64,000 bases of DNA from Prinia subflava (GCF_021018805.1 NC_086258.1:13551936-13615935); one strand, 5' to 3'; positions 29,956 to 43,085 are shown, counted from the first letter of the stretch. The notes: generated from the letters alone by a model not told the origin. Made by a program: numbers and translations.

Positions 29956-32900
29956 AGCTCCATCCTCACCTGTCATCATTGCTGGGGACCCTCAGGAACA
30001 GCTCCAACTCCCTCCTGTGGGGATGGGGATGCTGCAGAGGGCAGGGAGATGGTTACCTGGCTCAGCAAACGCTCAGCCCTCCCCTCCCTCCACTCTGGGG
30101 TGAGTAGTGGTCGGTCCTTCCCCTGGAAACAGCCTGGGTGGAGAAGAGAAAGTTCCAGGGATTCCTAAGAGCCCCTTCCAGTAGCTAAAGAGAGCTGGAG
30201 AGGGACTTTGTACAGGGGCATGGAGTGAGAGGATGAGGGGGACTGGTTTCAAACTGACAGAGAGCAGGTTTGGATTGAATACTGGGAAAACATTTTTCCA
30301 TGAGACCCTGGCTCAGGGTGCCCGGAGAAGCTGTGGCTGCCCCATCCCTGGAAACATTCAAAGCCAGGTTGGATTTGGTTTGGAATAGCCTGGTCTAGTT
30401 AAAAGTGACCCTGCACACTGCAAAGGGGTTGGATTGGATGACCTTTAATGGTCCCTTCCAACCCAAATTATTCAATGACTTCCCTCCTTTTATCCCTGTG
30501 CCCAGCTCAGTTGCAAAGGTTAAAACTCCCACAGAAAATACTCAGTTCTCTCCACACAGTCCCAGTGGTGGCTGTGTTGCAATCACTACTTGTTCACGTC
30601 CCACACTCGGCCTCAAAACATATTTTGGCAGTTGGAGGACACAACTTTAGAGACTCCCTGGTTGTTTCCCTCCTGCTCCCTGCCCACTCTGCACCCCCTA
30701 GGAACGGGTAAGTGAAGTCACCAAACATTTGTGTCACCTGTTCCCACACTCAGCTCTGGGAAATGGAGATTCTGTGGAAGGGAAGAGGTTTTTTTGGTGC
30801 TCTGGGGAGCAATGGAGAACTCAAGCCACGAGCCTCCAGAGATAAATACCATTTATATAATTGGATTTTTTTTTCCTTCAGCATTTTGTGGTTTGTGCCT
30901 CTGCAGATGCTGCTGGTGATGGGGCTTTGAGGGGTTTGTGAAATGCATTGGATCCTCTCTGCCCTGCCCTCTGTGTCCTGCTCTGACACACAGAAACTCT
31001 GGGAGATCTTCCCTTTACCCAGCATGATGGGACCTGCTCCCTTTGCAGATCTTTGCCTCATGTAAAGACTCAAACAGCACTAAAACCCCCAGCAACAAGT
31101 CCTGTCCCAGAGAGAGCTGGAGAGGGAAAGAGGAATTCCCTCTGAGCTGCTTGTGCTGTTGTTTCTTCCAAGGAGCCACCACCCTTCCCTTCCACAGGTC
31201 TGCCTGGTTATTCCCCCTGATATTTGACATTTTCCATTGCAGAGGAAGGTGAAGTGAGCAGAGCTCAATCCAGCATCTCATGCACAAGGAGGAGAAGGGA
31301 AAAGACCCCCAGAGAGTCCCCAAAGGGGAGCTGGTTGGAGCTGGGGCTTTGTCTCAGCCCGGAGGGAAGGGGACAGGGCTGGTGGCATTGCCAGCACACA
31401 GGGGACAGTTCCAGGTCCTGGCCCACGGCCAGCACTGGGAGAAAGGGGGTCTGTCACCAGCACAAAGCAGAGTTTAGCTGGCAAGAGGGAACAAAAAGTT
31501 CTCGAAAAGTTCACGAGGACTTAAATTTTCCACTGGAGGGGAAAAAAAAAAAAAAAGGCAAGAAAGAACAAAAATAACAAGAGAACAAGAGAAGAATTTC
31601 CTGGAAATGAACTGACTCCTTAAATATTCCCTTTGCAGTTTGCCTCTCCCCCTGAGCTGAAGGGCTGAGGGAGAGGAACATCCCCGGGAGCTGCACTGGC
31701 TCTACCTGTGAGAGAGGAGGGGCTGACAGGTCCCTCTGGGATGTTCCCTGCTGCAGCACCAAAGCAGCCCCAGGACTGCCCTAACTCTGATTATTCTCTC
31801 TATTTTCCAGCCCAGCACGAGCCCTCCTTGGCTGCCAAACCTGGAGCAGAGCAGAGCAGGCTGTGCCCGGGGTGAATCCATCCTCCCAGCACGGCATGGG
31901 CGAGGCAGCTCCTGCAGGAACCCGGCAAGAACTGGGTCTGGAAGAACAGGGAGAGTCTCATTTCCTACATTCAATAATGCCCTCTTTATCCAGCGAGGGG
32001 ACAAAGCACACAAAGGGCCGTTCAGCAGCTGTGTCACAAATTGTCCCCCTGGAGTGACAGCGAGGAGCAGCCCCAGCCTCCCAGGTTAGGTGACAAAAAC
32101 TCACCCTGTTGGTATTTTATTTTTTTGAGTTTCAAAGACCAAGGGAGCCAGGCACGTGCATGCTCAAGTTTTGGGAGCTTTGGGGACAATGTTTCACCCT
32201 GAGAAGGATTTTCCTCCTGCTCTGCTGCTTCCTGATTCATCCCAGCACCTCAAACCCTTTGAAGACTTCCAGCCCCAAATATTCTCTTTAGCAGCAGATG
32301 GCTCAAATATCAGGCAGAAGAGGACGTGAGGCTGTGGCAGCAGCCAAACCCAACAAAATATTTGCTTCAAAGCAGGAGGAAGGACAGCATGTCCAGCTGG
32401 GAAAAGCAGGAAATGGTTTCTAAAAGAGCGAAAGGAGGGGATGGAGAAGGAGATGATTGTGTAAGACATGATGTTTCAATTAGAATGGTCCTGAATGATA
32501 TCAGCAGTTCATGAACTGTGTTACAGGCAGAGAGGAGGATTTGATTTGTTCCTGAGCATCTCCATCCAGGCACAGACATCAGGGGTTTTATGGACAGGTA
32601 AGGGATGACCTGGGCTGTGCATCAGCTGAGCCAGAAACCTCCCCGTGTGTCGGTGATCCCGGTGGATAACACTGGCATGAGGATGGAATCCACTCCTCCC
32701 GCAGGGCTTTGTGCTTTTCAGGATGAGTTTTGGATATTTGAAAATATCAGAAGCATCTGGGCCAGCAATTTCCCTGGGGAGGAGCTGGGCTGGCTCAGGG
32801 ATGGTGGAGGGATTTCAGCAGGACACCGGTGCCAAAGGCAAAGCATTCCCGTGGATTTGGAGCTTGCTGGAACAGGTTCTCCTGGGTTACTGTGCCTGTG

Positions 32901-33050
32901 AAATGTCACAGGTTTGCTGTGGGAGTTGTCACTGCTGTCACATCCCTGTCCCTCCCAGGTAAATGGATGCAGCTTTAGGAAATTAAATTATCTGTAAAGA
33001 ATCAGCTCTTGCAGGTGGCTACAGCAGCTTGGCCCTTGCTTTGAAACTAA
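29956..33050. other. Non-coding intergenic stretch
   Basis: Apart from the CR1 at 30215-30480 and a short A-run near 31543, I see no gene, RNA or array. Open frames here are short and have no recognisable motifs. Confidence 0.5.
30215..30480 (+). mobile_element. CR1 LINE 3' end
   Basis: Full 3' consensus order is visible: TTCCATGAGACCCTGG, GCCCCATCCCTGGAAACATT, CCAGGTTGGAT, GGTTGGATTGGATGACCTTT, CCCTTCCAACCCAAATTATT. Confidence 0.88.
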
Positions 33051-33105
33051 CTTCCTTTCTTTCTTTTCTTTCCTTTTCTTTCCTTTTCTTTCTTTTCTTT
33101 CCTCC
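33051..33105. repeat. Pyrimidine microsatellite (TTTCTTTTCC-like)
   Basis: Uninterrupted C/T tract with 5- and 10-bp periodicity. Confidence 0.85.
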
Positions 33106-33789
33106 CTCTCTGTGGGCAGCTGAGGATTTCTCCTTGCTGGCACGGCCACAGCTTCCTCCACCCACAGACCTTGGTTTTCTTTGGCCTCATTGTGAGAAAT
33201 TAATTTCATGTTCCAAATGCAAATCCTCTCCAGGGTTCTCAGGATGCTAAGGAGGAATTCAGAAAGAATAACAAAAAAAGAAGCAAAGTGGGGGGGGGGG
33301 GTGTTTAATTCTTTTTTGTTTTAATTTGAGAAATAACTGGCTTTGAATCTGCTGTTTGTTTCCTACTCAGGAGAGGACAGAATCCTCCTGCCAACATCAT
33401 GTCAAGGGCCCAGCACATTTCACACGAGGGTTTGTGATTTCCTCTCACAAAGGACTGAGGAACGAGAAATGGGCTCTGGTGAGGAAATGATTGCACAACT
33501 CCTCCTCCATCCGATTCCTTGTGCTTGCAGAACACCCATCCCCTGTCCTGGGGCTTTCCTGGAAGCTGGGGGAGACAAGTTACAGAGCAAACAGATGGAG
33601 ATTGACAGATTTTGGTTAACTTTGGATGTGGAAACCCAAGAAGGGAAAACTGCAAGTGAAGGAACTCTTTTCTGGGGAAAGAAATCACTTTTATTTTGTT
33701 AAAAATTGGGCGTGGTCAGAAAGTAGCACAGAGTGTGATGGCCAAATGACCAAATGCAGGCTGGATCCCATCGACCTGGGATAGTGGGA

Positions 33790-33852
33790 GGTGTGATGGA
33801 CTGAGATGAATTTTAAGGTCCTTTCCAGCCCAAACCATTCTGGAATTCTGTG
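33790..33852 (+). mobile_element. CR1 LINE 3' terminal fragment
   Basis: AAGGTCCTTTCCAGCCCAAA then CATTCTGGAATTCTGTG, the CR1 terminus. Confidence 0.7.
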
Positions 33853-33989
33853 TTTTACCAGCAATAGCAATGCACTTCAAAATCACCCCTTCGAGGGAAA
33901 CACAATCATTCTCTTGAACTGCAGTGTCTCCAGCAGCAGGGCTGCAGGTCAGTGCTTCCTCCCAAGAAAACATTTTCCTCTGTCATCAT

Positions 33990-34026
33990 AAGGTTGGAAA
34001 AATCCTCTAAGATCAAGCCCAGCCAT
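33990..34026 (-). mobile_element. CR1 LINE fragment
   Basis: AGGTTGGAAAAATCCTCTAA then GATCAAGCCCAGCC, antisense CR1 3' end. Confidence 0.6.
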
Positions 34027-34337
34027 TAGTGGCTGACCTCTTCCTTTTGCAGCCTCTCTGCTTTGTTAGAAAGGGGGAAATGCCATTTTTGAGGAAAAAA
34101 CCCACCTTGTTTTGCCATTTGCAGCTGTCTCACCTCAGCCAAAGCTGCCTGTGGAGCGCTCCCACAAGGGCAGGGGGCTGGACCTGTCCTGTGGGGAAAA
34201 CACCTCTGATCCCACCTGGGAACTGATGGAGACTCCGGGTGGGATGCTCAGAGCACCTCTCCCTGCCACGGATCCCTCCTTCTGCTCCTGCGGGAAAACC
34301 CTCTGCGAGCCGCTGCTGCCACAAACCGGGGATGCTG

Positions 34338-34508
34338 TTTCCTTTTCCTTTCCTTTTCCTTTCCTTTTCCTTTCCTTTTCCTTTCCTTTTCCTTTCCTTT
34401 TCCTTTCCTTTTCCTTTCCTTTTCCTTTCCTTTTCTTTTCCTTTTCCTTTCCTTTTCTTTTCCTTTCCTTTCCCTTTCCTTTCCCTTTCCTTTCCCTTTC
34501 CTTTTCCT
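34338..34508. repeat. Pure pyrimidine array, about 170 bp (11-bp unit)
   Basis: CCTTTTCCTTT repeats, later TTTCCC variants. One strand is entirely C/T, which favours triplex (H-DNA) structure. Long FPFLFLSF-type open frames here are artefacts of the repeat. Confidence 0.92.
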
Positions 34509-34865
34509 ACGGAAAACCCCGAGGGCTGGGATGTGGGAGCAGGGAATGAGGCCCCGGGGAGGGAGCAGGAGCCAGCAGAGGCTCTGCCCCTGCAAAAGGC
34601 CAGAGAGGGTGCCCCGACAGCTTCGGGCGCGTTGTTCCCTTCTCTTCCAGACAAACAGAGTTTGTGCCTTTTTTTCTGTTTGTTTTCCACGCGAAAGTGG
34701 TTCCGCACAAAGGCTTTCCCAGAAAAACGATGAGAGATTTTTCTTGGCTTTCCTGGAAGTGATGAATCACCTCGCTCCTTTTTTGGGGGGGTCCCGGCGG
34801 CGGGAGGGGCGCGACCCGGTGCGACATCCGCGCTCAGGCTGTGCCACCTCCTGGTGGCAGCGGGA

Positions 34866-35150
34866 GGTGCATTCCTGCATCCCTGCATCCCTGCATGCCT
34901 GCAAACCTGCATCCCTGAGTCCCCGTGTCCCCACATCGCTGCATCCCTTAATTCCTGCATCCCCAAATCCCCACATCCCTGCATCCCTACAATCCTGCAT
35001 CCCTACAATCCTGCATCCCTGCATCCCTGCTTCACTGCATCCCTTCATTCCTGCATTCCCAAATCCCTGCATCCCTTCAATCCTGCATCCCTGCATCTCT
35101 GCATCCCTTTGTCCCTGCTTCCCTGCAATCCTGCTTCCCTACCAGGATTT
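34866..35150. repeat. Degenerate 8-bp array (CATCCCTG)
   Basis: About 35 imperfect CATCCCTG units with frequent one-base changes, an older array than its neighbours. Confidence 0.88.
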
Positions 35151-35316
35151 TCTGGGTTTGTTATCCAGCCCAACTTTCATTCCCCACCTTTGCTCTGCAG
35201 CTCGGGAGGCTCTGGGTCCGGGCCGATGGCAGGAGGAGGTCAGAAAGCTGCACCCCAGGGGCTGTGGGCGTGGCTGGTGGCCACGGGAGTGCAGCAGCCA
35301 CCACCAGCAGGGATCT

Positions 35317-35352
35317 TCTTCTTCTTCTTCTTCTTCTTCTTCTTCTTCTTTT
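35317..35352. repeat. (TTC)n microsatellite
   Basis: About 12 TTC triplets. Confidence 0.9.
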
Positions 35353-35564
35353 TCACCCTGCCCATGGTGATCCCATCAGTGACATCAGAATTTTGGGGGC
35401 AGACGGGTCCTGGGATTCCCTTTGCCTGAGGGACAGGTAATATATATCAGTATATCAAATATATCCACTTGATACTGAAGGGAGAGAGAGGGAGATAAAT
35501 GGGTGTTATTCCAATATATCCCTGTCTCCTCCAATGCCACCTTCCCTGAAATACTGCTACACCC

Positions 35565-35625
35565 ATGGCCAGGGGGGTTGGAATTAGGTGGTTTTATCCA
35601 AGCCCAAGCCATTCAATGATTCTGT
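35565..35625 (+). mobile_element. CR1 LINE 3' terminal fragment
   Basis: GGCCAGGGGGGTTGGAATTA and GCCATTCAATGATTCTGTA. Confidence 0.65.
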
Positions 35626-36756
35626 ATCATGGGAAGGCATCCCAGCCCTTCCTGCTGCAGTTTAGGATTGTGGCTACCTGTAACCTCTAATCCCTGCTCA
35701 CCTGAGGTTCTGGTCAGTTGTGTCTCCCTGCTGCCAAATCAGACTCTCATTTTTTGCAGTCAGAACTCTCCTCCCAGCCCCACACCGAGTTCCACAAATC
35801 TGTGTCTCCTCTCCCCTTGGAGGGGCTGGGGATGCTCCCAGTTCAGGGCAAGAAGAAGCAGATAATTGGTACAGAAAAAATAAAAAAATGTGGGCACAGA
35901 TCCGAACCCGGGATTTATTTAGGAAGATTTTCTGGTTATTATCTACTTAGGAACAGAGGATTTGTCAGAACAGATCAGAGCGTTTTCATCAAATCTGGCG
36001 TCCTGCATGGAGTGGTGACAGCGAGAGGCTGTTCCTGGGGAAAATCTGATTCTCTCAAAGTGCAGGTGCTTGATGCTGTTGGAAGGGGAGGCAGAGGCAA
36101 CGCTGGGGTAAAACCAGAAACAGCAGCAGAGTCCAGTCCCTGTCACACTGGAACCAGCAAAGGCATCTTCACCTGAGCTGCCCCAGCAGGAGTGAGGGGA
36201 CACTCCCCTGCTGCAGGGTGGTGGGGGCTGGCCGTGGGCTCCAGCACATGAAAATAAACACAAATCCTTTCCCAGCTCTTGCCTGCCTTTCTGTGGGAAA
36301 TCACTTTTTTTTTTTTTTTTTTTTTTAATCTATACATTATACCTTTTAAAATGCATCCCTTAATCCAAAAAACTGCACCCAGCAATGCCCAGGCATCCAC
36401 GACTGGAAGCATTTTCCTGGGGAATGTCCTTTACAGAGCCAGCAGGGAGGGAAAGGAAAAACAACACACACACATGATCAATATTTTTTAAAATAGAATT
36501 TGAAAGCAAAGCATGAGAAGCCTCTATCTGGTTTTAATTTCAAATAGAAAAAAAAATGGTTATTAATATATGGTAATGTTACTCCACTGGAAGAACAAAG
36601 TGTAGATAAAACCTGCAGGCTTAATGAGGCTCAGGAAAAATCAAATTGAAAGCAAATCTTTGAAAATCTCTAGGTAATCTGTGTTCCATTTATCATGCTT
36701 TGGCAATCAGAAAGTAAAACCAGGCTTAACATAATGAGGAAAATCAAACAAGGGTT

Positions 36757-36886
36757 TTTTTTTCCCCTCCTGCTGCTCTAAAATCCCAGAATATCATCAT
36801 CACAGAAAAGAGGGGGGAAAAGGAGGAACTTCTGCCCTCCTGCTGGAGCACAGGGAATTTAATTGCCAAGGTTTCTTCCTGTGTGT
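36757..36886 (+). repeat. 130-bp direct repeat, copy 1
   Basis: From the T-run before CCCCTCCTGCTGCTCTAAAA to GTTTCTTCCTGTGT. Nearly identical to 37468-37597. Confidence 0.9.
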
Positions 36887-37467
36887 CTGAGAAGATGATG
36901 CAAGACTGGGATTTTTTAATGACAATATTTAAGCTCTCCTTGGCGACGCCAAGCTGTCCTGAGCTGGCTGATGGGAAGGAAAGAAGGGTTTGCAACAAGC
37001 TGAAAATGGGGGAAAAAAACCCCAAAAAACAAAAAAATAACTCAGTAACTCCTTCTTTTGACATCTCCACCTGGTCAGCAGCACAGAGCTGGCCCCAGCC
37101 AGGATGGGGAGATATTGAGGTGAGGAAAAAGCTGTGGGTTTGGGGATTCCAGAGCCCTGAAGGGGGTTTGAGAGAGAGCCTGGCAGTGCCCCCCTGCCCA
37201 GGCATTTTTGGGGTGGAGCCCAAGGCAGCAGAGCCAGGTGATTTTGGGAGTCCAAGGCAGCAGCCTCACCCTTAGTGCTGCCCCCAGCCCTGGACATCTC
37301 TGTGTGTCCTGGCTGTGTGCACAGGAGAGAAGCTGATTTTTGGGAATCGTGGTTCCCAGATAGAACCACAGATGGATTCTCCCTGTCCTGACACTGCTGC
37401 TCCTACAGAGCTGGAGGTGCCCAGCACCCACATCCAGACAAATCCCTTGTACCCTAGGTACCCCTTT

Positions 37468-37597
37468 TTTTTTTTTTTCCCTCCTGCTGCTCTAAAATCC
37501 CAGAATATCATCATCACAGAAAAGTGGGGAAAAAAGGAGGAACTTCTGTCCTCCTGCTGGAGCACAGGGAATTTAATTGCAAAGGTTTCTTCCTGTG
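37468..37597 (+). repeat. 130-bp direct repeat, copy 2
   Basis: Shares CTCCTGCTGCTCTAAAATCC, ATATCATCATCACAGAAAAG and GGAGCACAGGGAATTTAATT with copy 1, only a handful of differences. It begins at a T-run, which copy 1 also has. Confidence 0.9.
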
Positions 37598-37973
37598 TAC
37601 CCCAAGTTTTCCCACTGGCCCTCCAGGATCTGAGCAGCTGTGGATGATGAACAGACCCACAGCAACGTCCTCTCCATCTGCATCCCCTTCCCACTGCTTT
37701 GTCCCATCCTTTAATCCCCACAGGACAAAGAGGGCCCTGCAGGCACCATGACCTTGGGTTTGGGGACACCAATACCCCTGTCACAGCTCCTCCTTCCACC
37801 CTGAGGGTGGGATGCTGAAACAGGACATGATGCCATCCATGGTTTTTCCATGATCACAATGCCAGTGATCAAGCAGGTCCCTGTAAAGCTGGACACAAAT
37901 CACTGGGTGGCCTCAGCAGCTGCTTCTCCAGCCTTTTTCTGCCCAGTTCCCTGCTGCTTTCCTGGGAGAATCT

Positions 37974-38026
37974 TCATTATTTATTATTTATTATCCTATT
38001 ATTTATTATTTATTATTATTTATCAC
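37974..38026. repeat. TTATTATTTA microsatellite
   Basis: Repeated TTATTATTTA blocks. Confidence 0.8.
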
Positions 38027-39900
38027 CCTTAGCTCCTGCCCAGCCCACTCAACAGCCCAGGCAGGTTAAACCCGCAGCGCTGTGATCGCTGCAAGCACCA
38101 CCTGATTAAAACACATAAAAAAATAAAACAGGGATATAAAAGTGCCAGTTGCCCACAGAATCAAATTAAATTAGTTCAGCTCAGCCTCCCCCCTTTTTCC
38201 TCGGTAATAAAACCACTCACTCTGCAAATATGGAATCTCAGGTGTGTAGGAGCTCACATGGGGCAGTGAGGATGTCCTGGGCTCTCTCTTACCTGTAACT
38301 GCTGTTTATATCACCCAAAAATAAAAGAATATCTCTCCACAGAGGGACAGGCAGCAGGAGTGGATCACAACCATTCCTGGAGCTCACACAACAGCCAAAA
38401 TCTCCTCCTTCCCATCCAGGGGAAGGTTTCTCCTCTGTCCATGAACATCATCCTCATCTTTCTCCTCCCCTTGCACCTTGCAGGGCTGGGGAGGAGCCAG
38501 AGCAGCTGCCAGGGGTTAATGAGCAAAATATCCTGAGTGCCCCAGGCTGCTTAATGAGCATCTCTCCCCGAGGTGAAGAGTGGAGATGAGAGCATTCCCT
38601 GCTCCAGGGGTGCTGGGATGTGGCAGCCACCAAGGATCCCTCCAACCTCTCCTCAGCTGGATCTCAGTCCCAGCCAAGTTCATCTGCATTAATCTTGCAC
38701 TCATTAAAATCAGTTGTTCTGCTTCTAATTCAACCAGCGCTGCCAAGATCGGGAATTAAAAATTGATGAGCCAATGTCCCTGTTAAAAAAAAAAAAAAAA
38801 AGAAAAAGAAAAAAGTGAGTTCATCATGCAGAGCAGCAAAGAGTTTAAAATAACAAGAAAAATGTCTGGCTGCTCCTTTGGGCTTGGCACTTCCTGAGGG
38901 GTGGGAAAATGTACAAAAACTGAGAGTGCTGCACAATCATGGGAGTCCAGAGGCTGGAGATTCCTGGGGGCAGCCCCAGGAACGGCCTCACTTTTGGGAA
39001 AAACCCAAATTCTGAGCCACAGAGGAGGGACAGGCTCCTCTGGCTCCTCTGATCCTGCCTCAGGACAAGTGTCACTGCTGAGGTGACAGCAGCCAGGCGC
39101 TCTCACGGGGACACAGCAGCACCCAGGAGGAACATGGGAGCCAAGAGCAGAAGTAAATAATGATTTTTTAAATTCTGCATGAGTGACAAACTCAACATTA
39201 TTTTTAATGTGAGCCTAATTTAGGTCACTGATGACAATGGCTGGAGACAAAGATGATAAACAGCATTTATCTGAAGCAGATGAGAACTTGGAAAATGCTC
39301 TCCTAGAGCCAAAACTAAATAATATTTCAGAGAGAGCCAGAGCCCTCTGAGCCCATAAAAACACCCACAATCTCCAGTGGCTTTTGCTGACCCAGGCTGG
39401 AGTGATCCTGCTGAGCTGTCTGGGTCTCTCTCCACAAAAGCTTTTTCCCTTTTCCCTCATTAAAAGGCCCCATGTTTGCAAAATAAGCCCAAGCAGGAAA
39501 AATGGAGCCAGGCCAATCCCAACCCAAGGCTGGGAGAAGTTTGGGATTAACTCCTTTGGAGCCAAGCAGAGGTCGCTTCCTGAAGGAGAATAAATAAAGA
39601 TGGGCTGTCAGTGATGTGGGGATTTATTTATAGCAGGCATTCATTGCCTTCAGGATCTGGATAAACACCCATTAGCTTTCAAGGTGATGAATCAAGTATT
39701 AATTAACCCGCTGGAGGAAAAAAATAATGGGGATATTAATGTTTTAAAGGGAAGCTTCCAGCTGAGGGGAACAAAGGGAGAGAGCAAAGCTGAACTCTTC
39801 AAATAAAAATCTTTTTGTGCTGGAAAGGAACAACGGGCACAGAATAAACCAGGTGGATACCCTGGCTGGGAATGGCAGGATCTGCTTTAGTAACTGGAAA
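38027..39900. other. Non-coding intergenic stretch
   Basis: AT-moderate unique-looking sequence with one A-run near 38786. I see no gene or array. Confidence 0.45.
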
Positions 39901-40200
39901 AAAATAAAATAAAAATAAAAATAAAAATAAATAAAAATAGAATAGAATAGAATAGAATAGAATAGAATAGAATAGAATAGAATAGAATAGAATAGAATAG
40001 AATAGAATAGAATAGAATAGAATAGAATAGAATAAAAAAAATAAAATAAATAAAATAAAAAATTAAAATAAAATTAAAATAAAAATAAAATAAAATTAAT
40101 AAAATAAAATAAAATAAAATAAAATAAAATAAAATAAAATAAAATAAAATAAAATAAAATAAAATAAAATAAAATAAAATAAAATAAAATAAAATAAAAT
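39900..40200. repeat. (AATAG)n then (AAAAT)n array, about 300 bp
   Basis: About 20 AATAG units (39935-40031) pass into AAAAT-type units (40032-40200), a compound pentanucleotide array. Confidence 0.95.
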
Positions 40201-42130
40201 CTTTCTTGGCATTTCCAGGGCTTCAGGGTGGAGAAGGGCTTGGAGTGAAAATTTAATGGGCACCGGTGCCCCTGCCAACCCCTGGCAGCACAGAGCCATG
40301 TCCCAGGAGCCACTCACACCCTGCAGAGTGGGAAATGGCATTTATCACCTCCACACAGGGATGCAACAACTGGGTTTTTGCTCTATTTTCCCTCCTCAGG
40401 TCCCTTCTGGACCCTCTTGCAGTGCAAACAGTGAAAATGCAGAGCAGGGAAGCAGCAGAATGGGCAGGACGTGCTCTGGCTGTTGCACAAGAGCTGGGAG
40501 CAGATTTTCCCTCTGTCCCACTCCAGGACAGAAATTCCCTTTTTTTTTTGGAGTTCCTGCAAAGGAATATCCCAAGGAGACCAGCAGGGCTCAGCTCAGC
40601 ACATGCACCAGCATCATAGAGAAAAGAGAAATGTTCCTGACTGTTTTCTGAGCAAAAACGCCCCAAATGAGATGTGACAACAAAAACTGGACAGCAAAAA
40701 GAACCCAAATTTCCTGGTGGCAGCAGTACAAGAGCTGCAGGCCCACGACAGCACCCAGCTCCCTGGGATGGCCTGGCTGCATCCCCTCTGCTCTCTGCAG
40801 CTTCCAAGGGACATAAATCAGGAGTTTGGAGTGGTTATTCTGTTATTCTGCAAACTGAGCTCTCCTGCAATTGAGGAGGGATGCAAAAAAAATCTTGTAT
40901 TAGACTTGGTCTGCAGGATCAACTTCATTTTCCTGTGCTCCACCCCTACAAACCCAAATCTTTAACAACTTCAAGCTCTAATTTTTGTAATATAAGGAGA
41001 AAAGAGCATATGCAGTCCTCCTTTTCCTGCCCATTTTTAGCTTTTTTTTTTCCCTCTGCATATTCCCCAGTTCTCTACCCACACACAGCCACACTGCAGA
41101 CAAACCATCCTAAAAAAGAAACTGAAAGAGGTCTAAAAAAACAACAGCAATCCAGGGGGGTCATCAATTTCCAGAATTGCAAACTGCCTTAGGAAACCAC
41201 AAGCTCTTTTTGTCATCGTTATTTTTATACGGGATATTTTATTTTTTATTTTTTTTACAATCTTGTTTTGAAGATTGGCAAGGGAGGAATTCGCTCTCTC
41301 CTCGCCCTCCTCTGCTGTATTCAGACATTTCTCGCCAGCCTTGCTCATCTCACATTTCAGGGCAGAGCAAATGTTTGTGCACGGAGATGGTGGGGAGGGG
41401 GGCAGGGATGATGAGTCAATTAAACACCTCATAAAAATGTGATTTAGAAAATTCCCTGCCTGGCCCAGCTCAGCCCAGTGCCCCCCTGGCAGGCACAGCC
41501 TGCACTGGAACCTCCCTCACTGAAATGTCACCTATGATGAGGCATCTGCCACTGGAAGTGAGAGACACAGCTCAATAAATCACATTTTCAGGAGGATTTC
41601 TGTGCTATCCCCACTGCTCTTTTAGCTCCATGGCCTTGTTGTGCTCCTGCTCATCACTGAGCTCTGCAGTCCAAATTTTCCAGCAGATTTTTACTCTAAA
41701 ACTGACATTTCCTTCAGATTTTTTTTACCTCTAAGATGGACATTTTCCCTCAGATTTTCAACTCTAAAACTGACATTTTACTTCAGATTCAAACTCTCAT
41801 TTCCCCTCAGATTTTTGCCTCTAAAAACTGAATTTTTGATCTGAGCCTTCAGATTTGGGCCTTTATTTTTAATTCAATTTTCAAAGCCAAACCTGCAGCT
41901 GGGACCCGTTTGATCTCTGTTTCTCAGTGTTTTCCACCCATTTTTTTCCCTGATTCCTTGTTTTCCCTCTTTTCCAGGGGAGGATTTCCCCATGTGGATG
42001 GTGCCCATCAGTATTTGCATGAGCGAGGACCCCACCTGTGCCAAAATGCAGATTTTGATGGGCAAACCAGAGCTCTAAAGCTGCCGTTTTTCTTAGGGTT
42101 TTTAACCTATAAAACTGACATTTCCCTCAG
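40201..42130. other. Non-coding intergenic stretch
   Basis: No gene recognised. A mild repeat of TCTAAAACTGACATTT-like words occurs at 41690-41840. Confidence 0.45.
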
Positions 42131-43085
42131 TCTGCCACAGAGCAAAACCTTCTCTCCTCATGCAGAACCTTCTCCCACAGAGCAAAACCTTCTTCCCATA
42201 GTGCAAAACCTTCTCTCCTAAAGGAAAACCTCTCCTAGAGCAAAACCTTCTCCCACAGTGAAAAACCTTCTCACATAGTGAAAAATCTTCTCCCCACAAT
42301 GCAAAACCTTCTCTCACAGAGCAAAACCTTCTTCCCATAGTGCAAAGCCTTCTCTGCTAGAGCAAAACCTCTCCTAGAGCAAAACCTTCTCCCACAGTGA
42401 AAAACTTCCTCCCATAGCACAAAACCTTCTTCCCATGGTCCAAAATCTTCTCCCCATAGTCCAAAACCTTCTCCCATAGTGTAAAACCTCCTCCCACACT
42501 GCAAAACCTTCTCCCCATGGTGCAAAACCTTCTTCCCACAGAGTAAAGCCTTCTCTCCATGGTGCAAAATCTTCTCTCCTCATGCAAAACCTTCTCCCCA
42601 TGGTGCAAAACCTTCTGTCCTAGAGTAAAACCTTCTCCCACAGTGAAAAACCTTCTCACATAGTGAAAAACCTTCTCATATAGTGAAAAACCTTCTCCCC
42701 ATAGTGCAAAACCATCTCTCCTCATGCAAAACCTCCTCCCACAGTGCAAAACCCTCTTCCCATGGTGCAAAACCTTCTCTCCATGGAGCAAAACCTTCTT
42801 CCCATAGTGCAAAGCCTTCTGTCCTAGAGCAAAACCTTTTCCCACAGTGAAAAACCTTCTCACATAGTGAAAAATCTTCTCCCCACATTGCAAAACCTTC
42901 TCTCCTCATACAAAACGTTCTCTCCTTACACAAAACCTTCTCTTCCCATAGTGCAAAAGCTTCTTCCATAGTGTAAAAGCTCCTCCCACAGTGCAAAACC
43001 TTCTCTGCTAGAGCAAAACCTTCTCCCACAGTGAAAAATATTCTCCCCACAGTGCAAAACCTTCTCTCCCCATGCAAACCCTTCT
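42131..43085. repeat. About 20-bp minisatellite, about 950 bp
   Basis: Some 45 imperfect units of the type GCAAAACCTTCTCCCACAGT, with CATAGT, CATGGT and GAGCAA variants. Antisense open frames (FCTVGEGF...) are repeat artefacts. Confidence 0.93.

Noticed and set aside
34239..34733. FPFLFLSF-type hydrophobic repeat protein
   Set aside because: Artefact of the pure C/T array; no start context, splice sites or conservation clues.
35718..36176. Open frame of 152 residues in the intergenic region
   Set aside because: No recognisable motifs, no plausible splice or promoter signals, and composition like its surroundings.
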